Source: an uncultured Ruminococcus sp. (GTDB lineage: Bacteria > Bacillota > Clostridia > Oscillospirales > Ruminococcaceae). From it: a stretch of 20,164 bases of DNA. The DNA is taken from NCBI GenBank assembly GCA_937901485.1, contig CALGTT010000450.1:1-20164 (forward strand). Reading direction: 5' to 3'. Position numbers and translations under genes: made by a program. A model generated the notes under the pieces. The model saw only the letters and a program-made list of their open reading frames with translations. It made no database searches and had not been told where the DNA came from. Shown one piece after another: positions 15,198 through 20,164 of this stretch (the stretch's first letter is position 1; every line of letters starts with the position of its first letter).

Positions 15198-16214
15198 ATG
15201 ATGTCTGAACAGCAGCAAACAAAGAAAAAACGTATTTTCAGCGGAATCCAGCCTACCGGTGTCTTTACGCTCGGCAACTATATCGGTGCCGTCCGTAACT
15301 GGGGCCAGCTCCAGCAGGATTATGAGTGCATCTATTGTATCGTGGATCTTCACGCAATTACTGTCATGCAGAAGCCGGCAGAACTGCGGGCGAATACAAT
15401 GCGCTGCTATGCAATGATGCTGGCGTGCGGCATTGACCCGAACCAGAGCGTTGCATTTGTCCAGAGCCGGAATCCGCATCATGCAGAGCTGAGCTGGGTG
15501 CTTTCCTGTGCAACGATGTTCGGCGAGCTGAACCGTATGACACAGTTCAAGGATAAGAGTGCGCGCCATGCCGATAATATCAATGCAGGACTGTTTACCT
15601 ATCCGGTGCTGATGGCGGCGGATATTCTGGCATATAATGCGGACCTGATTCCGATTGGCGCAGACCAGAAACAGCATCTTGAGCTTGCACGCAATATCGC
15701 AGTCCGGTTCAATCAGCGTTATGGCGAGACATTTGTCATACCCGAACCATATATTCCGCCCGCCGGCGCAAAGGTTATGTCGCTTCAGGATCCGCTGAAG
15801 AAGATGTCTAAATCCGATGAGAATGTGAACTCTTACATCTCTTTAAAGGACGATAAAGACACCATTCTTCGTAAATTCCGTCGTGCCGTCACCGACAGTG
15901 ATGCAGAAGTCTGTATCCGCGAGGGAAAGGACGGCATCAGAAACCTGATGACCATCTATGGCTGTGTGACAGGAAAGACGATGGATGAGATTACATCGGA
16001 ATTTGCCGGAAAGGGATATGGCGATTTCAAGAGCGCAGTCGGAGAGGCGGTTGCTGACCACCTTGCACCGGTGCGTGAGGAATTTGCACGCCTGAGCGCA
16101 GATAAAGCATATCTGAACGCGTGCATCGACGCGGGCAGCGAACAGGCATACCGTCTGACAAGACCGATTCTCTCGAAAGTCTACCGCAGAGTTGGATTCA
16201 TTGACCGGAAATAA
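15198..16214 (+). CDS. trpS: Tryptophan--tRNA ligase
   Basis: A 338-residue class I aminoacyl-tRNA synthetase that charges tRNA-Trp; normal length. The start at ATG 15198 has AAAGG 9 nt upstream; ATG 15201 is an alternative and the TTG at 15177 would swallow the ribosome site. The HIGH-equivalent motif is PTGVFTLGNY (19-28), and KMSKS is at 202-206. SGIQPTG and the GADQKQHLELARN stretch are further TrpS hallmarks. It follows an unknown gene by 17 nt and shares its promoter. No T-box, trp leader or attenuator is visible upstream. A 161-nt AT-rich gap to mazG has no convincing terminator. Confidence 0.97.
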   Translation: MMSEQQQTKKKRIFSGIQPTGVFTLGNYIGAVRNWGQLQQDYECIYCIVDLHAITVMQKPAELRANTMRCYAMMLACGIDPNQSVAFVQSRNPHHAELSWVLSCATMFGELNRMTQFKDKSARHADNINAGLFTYPVLMAADILAYNADLIPIGADQKQHLELARNIAVRFNQRYGETFVIPEPYIPPAGAKVMSLQDPLKKMSKSDENVNSYISLKDDKDTILRKFRRAVTDSDAEVCIREGKDGIRNLMTIYGCVTGKTMDEITSEFAGKGYGDFKSAVGEAVADHLAPVREEFARLSADKAYLNACIDAGSEQAYRLTRPILSKVYRRVGFIDRK

Positions 16215-16365
16215 TTGTATAATGATTGTATTTAGGTTGTTTTCGTAAATTCAACCTTGTGAAAATTGACAGGAAACAAGAAAAAATGCAATTGCTTTTT
16301 GATGAATCTTGAAAATCTGATTGGAACGCAAAAAAAAGCTTGCATTTTCGTAAAAAATGAGGTAA

Positions 16366-16371
16366 TATAAT
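16366..16371 (+). promoter_or_regulatory. Possible -10 element directly before mazG
   Basis: TATAAT ends 4 nt before the mazG ATG. The best upstream partner, TTGCAT (16340-16345), is 20 nt away, which is longer than ideal. If used, transcription would start at or inside the start codon. The remaining gap (16215-16365) is AT-rich with small inverted repeats (AGGTTG/CAACCT near 16233-16258) and nothing firm. Confidence 0.3.
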
Positions 16372-16375
16372 ACGG

Positions 16376-17194
16376 ATGAGCAAAGAAATTGTATCCGCAG
16401 AAGCCCTGAAAAACCTGCCGCATTACGGGATAGAAGAACTGCTGCAGGTGATGAAGATTCTGCGAAGTGAAAACGGCTGTCCGTGGGACAGAGAGCAGAC
16501 ACACGCAAGTATTCGTGCCGATTTTCTGGAGGAATGCTATGAGGCGCTCGAAGCGATTGACGCGGACAGCGTGCCGATGATGCGTGAGGAGCTCGGGGAT
16601 GTCCTGCTTCAGGTCGTCTTTCACTGTGAAATCGAAGCCGAACAGGAGCATTTCTGTTTTGATGATATCTGTGATGAGCTTTGCAGAAAGCTGATTGTCC
16701 GCCATCCTCATGTCTTTGGTGATGTGACTGTGTCGGACAGCGGTGAGGTACTGAAAAACTGGGATGCCATTAAAAAGCAGACCAAGTCACAGGAAACCTA
16801 TACCGATACATTGCACGGTGTCTCAAAAGCTTTGCCCGCATTGATGTACGCCCAGAAACTCGGGAAACGTGCCGGCCGTGCCGGTATGGACTGGGAGAGT
16901 GCGGAAGCGGCATTTGACTGTATTCCGGCTGAAACGAATGAGCTTGCAGAAGCGATGGATTCGGGCGATCGGGCACAGATCGAAGCAGAGCTGGGTGATC
17001 TGCTGTTTTCTGTGGTCAATGTTGCAAGAAAGCTCGGAATTGATGCAGAAACTGCGCTCAGAGCCTCGTCCGAAAAATTCATCCGTCGTTTTGAAAAGAC
17101 GGAGCAGCTGGTCATTGCTGAGGGAAAGGATATGCCAACACTTTCGCTGGAAGTGCTCGATACGTATTGGGCAAAAGCGAAAGAATCGGAATGA
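16376..17194 (+). CDS. mazG: MazG nucleoside triphosphate pyrophosphohydrolase
   Basis: A 272-residue enzyme, the usual length for two-domain MazG. It hydrolyses (d)NTPs to NMP and pyrophosphate, cleaning the nucleotide pool. The N-terminal domain has ENGCPWDREQTH (32-43), then the metal-binding acidic motifs FLEECYE (50-56) and EELGD (71-75), plus RHPHVFGD. The second domain repeats the pattern with ETNELAEAMD and EAELGDLLFSVVN. The start at ATG 16376 fits family N-termini, yet there is no good ribosome site; GAGG at 16359-16362 is too far. With hup and rqcP downstream this matches the Firmicutes mazG (yabN) neighbourhood. Translation may be leaderless. Confidence 0.95.
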   Translation: MSKEIVSAEALKNLPHYGIEELLQVMKILRSENGCPWDREQTHASIRADFLEECYEALEAIDADSVPMMREELGDVLLQVVFHCEIEAEQEHFCFDDICDELCRKLIVRHPHVFGDVTVSDSGEVLKNWDAIKKQTKSQETYTDTLHGVSKALPALMYAQKLGKRAGRAGMDWESAEAAFDCIPAETNELAEAMDSGDRAQIEAELGDLLFSVVNVARKLGIDAETALRASSEKFIRRFEKTEQLVIAEGKDMPTLSLEVLDTYWAKAKESE

Positions 17195-17220
17195 AGCAGC
17201 ATTCATAAGGATGGCATAAA

Positions 17221-17250
17221 GCAGTCACGTATGTCAGAACATACGGCTGC
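17221..17250 (+). promoter_or_regulatory. Stem-loop in the mazG-hup spacer
   Basis: CGTATGT (17228-17234) pairs perfectly with ACATACG (17239-17245) around CAGA, and GCAGT (17221-17225) extends the stem by pairing with GCTGC (17246-17250) across a 2-nt bulge. No T-run follows, so it is not a standard terminator. It may protect or process the hup mRNA. Confidence 0.45.
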
Positions 17251-17297
17251 AAAATATATATGCACAGAAAAATATATTATGTGGAGGATGTACTAAA

Positions 17298-17573
17298 ATG
17301 ACCAAAATCGAACTGATCACCGCACTGGCTCAGAAGGGCCGCTGCACAAGAAAAGAAGCTGATGAGGCTTTGAATCTTGTGACCTCTGTTTTGATTGATT
17401 CTCTGATTGCAGGCGAAAAGGTTCACCTGACCGGCTTCGGCACATTCGAGATTCATGAGCGCAAGGCAAAGGAAACCAAGAACCCCCGTACCGGTAAGCC
17501 GATGACAACGCCGGCAAAGAAAGCGCCTGCATTCCGTGCTTCCAAGAACCTGAAAGAGGCTGTCAACAAGTAA
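17298..17573 (+). CDS. HU-family nucleoid DNA-binding protein
   Basis: A 91-residue protein, the normal length for HU, with GGAGG 10-15 nt before ATG 17298. The N-terminal helices (MTKIELITALAQ...) dimerise. GFGTFE (46-51) marks the start of the beta saddle. The DNA-wrapping arm carries KNPRTGK (61-67), where Pro 63 is the residue that wedges into DNA. It bends and compacts DNA non-specifically. Placement between mazG and the S4-domain gene is common in Clostridia. The rqcP start follows the HU stop by one base. Confidence 0.96.
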   Translation: MTKIELITALAQKGRCTRKEADEALNLVTSVLIDSLIAGEKVHLTGFGTFEIHERKAKETKNPRTGKPMTTPAKKAPAFRASKNLKEAVNK

Positions 17574-17574
17574 G

Positions 17575-17817
17575 ATGCGTTTAGATAAGTACCTCAAGGT
17601 TTCGCGGCTGATGAAACGGCGAACGGTTGCCAACGAAGCCTGTGACGCAGGCAGAGTTGAAGTCAACGGAAAGGTTGCCCGTGCATCCTATGATGTCAAG
17701 GTCGGCGATGTGATTGCCATTACACTCGGAACAAGGGTAATGCGGGTGCGTGTGGCACAAGTCGTCGAGCATGTGACAAAGGAAAATGCAGCGGAACTTT
17801 ATACGGTGGAGCCGTGA
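17575..17817 (+). CDS. rqcP: RqcP-like S4-domain RNA-binding protein
   Basis: An 80-residue protein that is almost all S4 domain: MRLDKYLKVSRLMKRR at the start, then ACDAGRVEVNGKVARAS. This is the YabO/RqcP (Hsp15-related) type. In Bacillus subtilis RqcP binds stalled 50S subunits and, with RqcH, drives alanine tailing of stuck nascent chains. The gene starts one base after the HU stop; an AAAGAGG site inside hup is somewhat distant, so translation is probably coupled to hup. Its place after mazG fits yabN-yabO order. The usual next genes, yabP, yabQ and divIC, are absent; a terminator follows instead. Confidence 0.92.
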   Translation: MRLDKYLKVSRLMKRRTVANEACDAGRVEVNGKVARASYDVKVGDVIAITLGTRVMRVRVAQVVEHVTKENAAELYTVEP

Positions 17818-17839
17818 TTGTTTCAATCCGATAAAGAAT

Positions 17840-17867
17840 GGGATACCGATTTCGGTGTCCCTTTTTT
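17840..17867 (+). terminator. Intrinsic terminator after rqcP
   Basis: GGGATACCG (17840-17848) pairs with CGGTGTCCC (17853-17861), one T-G wobble, loop ATTT, followed by six T. It closes the mazG-hup-rqcP unit. Confidence 0.93.
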
Positions 17868-17930
17868 ATATGTATCTATCAATGCTGATATGAAATACGG
17901 GTAACATTTCAAAACTTTATAAAACATCCA

Positions 17931-17959
17931 TTGCAAATTTACGGAAGATATGATATACT
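17931..17959 (+). promoter_or_regulatory. Promoter and long leader of the LRR-dockerin gene
   Basis: TTGCAA (17931-17936) and TATACT (17954-17959) are 17 nt apart, and TG at 17951-17952 makes an extended -10. The start would be near 17966, leaving a leader of about 148 nt before ATG 18114. That leader is AT-rich, with self-complementary CGGAAAA/TTTTCCG around 18027-18041 and no riboswitch I can name. Confidence 0.7.
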
Positions 17960-18113
17960 GCATTTTATATCAAACAATTGAAACGAAAGAAATTTTTGAT
18001 TATTTTCCAAAAATCATGTGACGTATCGGAAAATTTTTCCGTCTAATAAGATGATGGGGCTGATATATCCCATTCGAAAAGGAACATTTGTATACAGTAA
18101 GGGAGGTTTTTCT

Positions 18114-19283
18114 ATGAGAAACATGAAACAGATTACAGCATTGCTGACAGCCGGCAGTCTTCTTTCAGTCGGTACATTTCCGGGATTTTTGGGAAAAATC
18201 ATTTCGCCGGAGAATGTTCTGACTGCGAATGCAGTAGACGTTGTAGATTCCGGTAACTGCGGCGCAGAGGGTGATAATGTCACTTGGGAACTGACTTCAG
18301 ATGGTACGCTTACCATCCGCGGCGTGGGCGACATGATGTATATGGGAGAAAGCAGTCCGTGGTATCCGTATCGCTGGAAACCCGAACTCCTTACTTCTAT
18401 TGTGGTAACGGACGGAGTGACCAGTATCTCTGATTTTGCTTTTGTTCAATGCTCGTACCTGAAAGAAATTTCCATTTCTGAGTCGGTAACAAGCATCGGA
18501 TATGGAGCATTTAACGAATGCAGCGCGCTGACCGAAATTATAATTCCGGAGTCTGTAACCGAAATCGGTCCGTATGCTTTTTATGGTTGCAGTGGTCTAA
18601 TGGATATGACGATTCCAATGGCTGTGGAAAGTGTCGGAGCGTGTGCTTTTTGTGGATGTGACGGGCTGAATTTGATAAGATTCAAGAATCCGGACTGTGA
18701 ACTGGGCGATCTTATGCTGGACAAAAGTGTGAAAATTGCGGGTTATCAATCATCGACAGCACAAGCTTATGCAGAGGAAAATGGAAATGAATTTATCGAG
18801 ATGGACGAAGAGCCGGATTTTGAAGACAGTGAATACGGTTCGATTTATATCTCTCAGCTTCCGTATAAAACGATTTATGGTATCGGAGAAGAACTGGATC
18901 TGAGCGGTGGTAAGATATCAGGATCCGGATGTGACGCGGGAAGACAATGGGATATTTTTTTCATGGATTTTGTCACAGTGAATACATCCGAATTCGATAA
19001 TACAAAGCCCGGTACGTGTACAATCGATGTATACGTATCGATGAATGATAAGAAATATACAGCAAGCTTTGAAGTAACAGTTGTCGAAAAGAATCCGGGC
19101 GATGTCAATGTGGATGAAGTAATTGATATTTCGGACGTAATTTTCCTTGCACGCGTGGCCGCAGAGGATATGACACTCGACCGTTCGAAGTTTTACAGCG
19201 GAAATGCGGATGTCAATCAGGATGAAATCATCAATGCCGAAGATACCGTACACATCCTCAAAATGATTGGAAAGCTGGTCTGA
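18114..19283 (+). CDS. Secreted BspA-type leucine-rich-repeat protein with dockerin
   Basis: A 389-residue protein. The start at 18114 is set by GGGAGG about 8-13 nt upstream; a longer frame from 18018 lacks a ribosome site and would bury the signal peptide. The signal peptide covers residues 1-40, with cleavage likely after TANA. An N-terminal module (about 49-75, DNVTWELTSDGTLTIRGVG) leads into BspA-type LRRs (about 94-222; repeats like VTSIGYGAFNECSALTEIIIPES). Next is an Ig-like, Big_3-type domain (about 243-325), then a type I dockerin (329-389) with two 12-residue calcium loops, DVNVDEVIDISD and DVNQDEIINAED. It is likely attached to a cell-surface or cellulosomal cohesin. The ligand of the LRR part is unknown. 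Confidence 0.92.
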   Translation: MRNMKQITALLTAGSLLSVGTFPGFLGKIISPENVLTANAVDVVDSGNCGAEGDNVTWELTSDGTLTIRGVGDMMYMGESSPWYPYRWKPELLTSIVVTDGVTSISDFAFVQCSYLKEISISESVTSIGYGAFNECSALTEIIIPESVTEIGPYAFYGCSGLMDMTIPMAVESVGACAFCGCDGLNLIRFKNPDCELGDLMLDKSVKIAGYQSSTAQAYAEENGNEFIEMDEEPDFEDSEYGSIYISQLPYKTIYGIGEELDLSGGKISGSGCDAGRQWDIFFMDFVTVNTSEFDNTKPGTCTIDVYVSMNDKKYTASFEVTVVEKNPGDVNVDEVIDISDVIFLARVAAEDMTLDRSKFYSGNADVNQDEIINAEDTVHILKMIGKLV

Positions 19284-19306
19284 ATCCGGCTTTTCCATCA
19301 GAAAAA

Positions 19307-19341
19307 AGATGGGATACCGAATATGGTATCCCATCTGTCTT
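19307..19341. terminator. Bidirectional terminator between convergent dockerin genes
   Basis: AGATGGGATACC (19307-19318) pairs perfectly with GGTATCCCATCT (19325-19336). GTCTTTTT follows on the plus strand, and the A-run 19302-19307 gives T residues on the minus strand. It can therefore end both the LRR gene and the minus-strand dockerin gene. Confidence 0.93.
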
Positions 19342-19350
19342 TTTGTGTGA

Positions 19351-20164
19351 TTAAGATTCTGGTGTCGTAGTTTTCGCGATCATGGAAAGAAGCTTATGGA
19401 CATCAGTGATATCGAGACGCTGATCTCCGTTGACGTCGGCATTGGGCTGGTAGAGGGAAGTCCGAGCAGCATTTTCTGCGAGAAAGCGGGTTAAAATGAC
19501 AGCGTCCGCAATGGAGATCGTATCGTCTCTGTTGAGATCGCCGGGGCGTACTTCCGGATTTTCATCTGCCTGAATGATTTTAAAATCGCCGATACCGTAT
19601 TTGACCGAATCAATATAATCATCGGATTCATAAAGATAGAATCTCAGCACAGAAGCGTCTGATACATTCAGATGGTAGAATTCCGGTTCCATATCAGGAG
19701 TCAGTTCGATTTCATCTGTCAGCACATTATCGAGATAAATCTGGAGTTTTGCATTTCTGAGTTTGGAGTTGTCAACATGACCGATGGTAAAGGAAACGGC
19801 GTCCAGCTTCTCAACATTATACTGTGTATAGCCATATTTGTTGGAATAGTTTGTGGAGAATACAATTCCCTGATAGAAAGTTTTACCGTTCATGTCAAAG
19901 CTTTCGAGATCGGATTCGCCGTCATAACGTGTGCGGTTATAGCTGTTGAAGCTGGACTGGACGAAGCTTTCGGCAGTATCATAGGAAGGAGTGACGTTAG
20001 AGTATTCCGGAATATAAGTATTTACTGTGAAATCAGCCAGAGCGTATTGAGCCGGATCAATATAATCGTCGGTTTCATAGACATAGAATCGGAGCACCTT
20101 AGCGTCCGCAACATCCAGTGTGTAGTCCTGGAGATTCATCGTAGGTGTTAATGCGACTTCGTCA
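19351..20164 (-). CDS. Secreted dockerin protein with repeated NPCBM-like modules (5' end outside window)
   Basis: Partial gene: the frame stays open to the window edge, adding DEVALTPT before the first in-window Met at 20139. Counting from that Met: the end of one module (to about 40), a linker, a second full module (about 60-190) and a C-terminal dockerin (about 200-256). The modules are near copies: VLRFYVYETDDYID at 15-28 matches VLRFYLYESDDYID at 164-177. Patterns such as SFTIGHVDNSKLRNAKLQIYLD recall NPCBM carbohydrate-binding modules, an assignment from memory. Calcium loops are DLNRDDTISIAD and DVNGDQRLDITD. The upstream part may hold a catalytic domain. It is likely a secreted cellulosome-associated protein. 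The gene converges on the LRR-dockerin gene across a shared terminator. Confidence 0.85.
   Translation of the reverse strand, partial: DEVALTPTMNLQDYTLDVADAKVLRFYVYETDDYIDPAQYALADFTVNTYIPEYSNVTPSYDTAESFVQSSFNSYNRTRYDGESDLESFDMNGKTFYQGIVFSTNYSNKYGYTQYNVEKLDAVSFTIGHVDNSKLRNAKLQIYLDNVLTDEIELTPDMEPEFYHLNVSDASVLRFYLYESDDYIDSVKYGIGDFKIIQADENPEVRPGDLNRDDTISIADAVILTRFLAENAARTSLYQPNADVNGDQRLDITDVHKLLSMIAKTTTPES

Noticed and set aside
16201..16223. Promoter from TTGACC (16201) and TATAAT (16218) at the end of trpS
   Set aside because: Spacing is only 11 nt, far from the 16-18 nt needed, and no other -35 is well placed.
18018..18113. N-terminal extension of the LRR protein from 18018
   Set aside because: No ribosome site, and it would place 32 residues before a good signal peptide. 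ATG 18114 has GGGAGG upstream.

Overview
The window looks like a chromosomal segment of a Gram-positive, cellulosome-type gut Clostridium, most likely Ruminococcus or a close relative in the Oscillospiraceae. The reasons are two secreted proteins with C-terminal dockerin modules (one carrying BspA-type leucine-rich repeats), a DUF5711-like membrane protein, strong GGAGG-type ribosome binding sites, TTGACA/TATAAT-type promoters, and Firmicutes gene orders such as ecfA1-ecfA2-ecfT-truA and mazG-hup-rqcP. Species cannot be fixed from the sequence alone. I saw no mobile element, phage gene, CRISPR array or rRNA.

Region 1 (1-10439, + strand) reads as one long operon. It starts inside ecfA1 and runs through ecfA2, ecfT (the shared energising module of an ECF vitamin transporter), a large YfhO-family GT-C-like membrane protein, truA (tRNA pseudouridine synthase), a DUF5711-like anchored protein, a CvpA-family membrane protein and a ClpE-like AAA+ unfoldase with an N-terminal zinc finger. 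It closes with a strong intrinsic terminator. The non-overlapping junctions are 53-64 nt long and each can form a hairpin.

Region 2 (10440-11000) is a four-gene tRNA cluster, Gly(UCC), Gly(CCC), Arg(UCU), His(GUG), driven by a consensus promoter and ended by a 13-bp terminator hairpin.

Region 3 (11011-14480) holds degV on the minus strand with its own promoter and terminator. A divergent gene follows for a membrane-anchored XRE-type regulator. That gene converges on a SpoVB/YabM-type flippase, with a terminator hairpin lying inside the coding ends of both genes.

Region 4 (14550-17867, + strand) has an unrecognised 172-residue protein and trpS under one promoter, then mazG, an HU-family gene and rqcP (S4 domain). 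Together with the flippase this is a rearranged version of the Bacillus yabM-yabN-yabO neighbourhood: housekeeping of nucleotide pools, nucleoid structure and ribosome rescue.

Region 5 (17868-20164) has two convergent genes for secreted dockerin proteins that share a bidirectional terminator: an LRR/Ig-like protein, and a protein with repeated NPCBM-like modules that runs off the window. No clearly new defence or mobile system was found. The items most worth a second look are the DUF5711-CvpA-ClpE group, the intercistronic hairpins, the unknown gene before trpS, and the dockerin pair.
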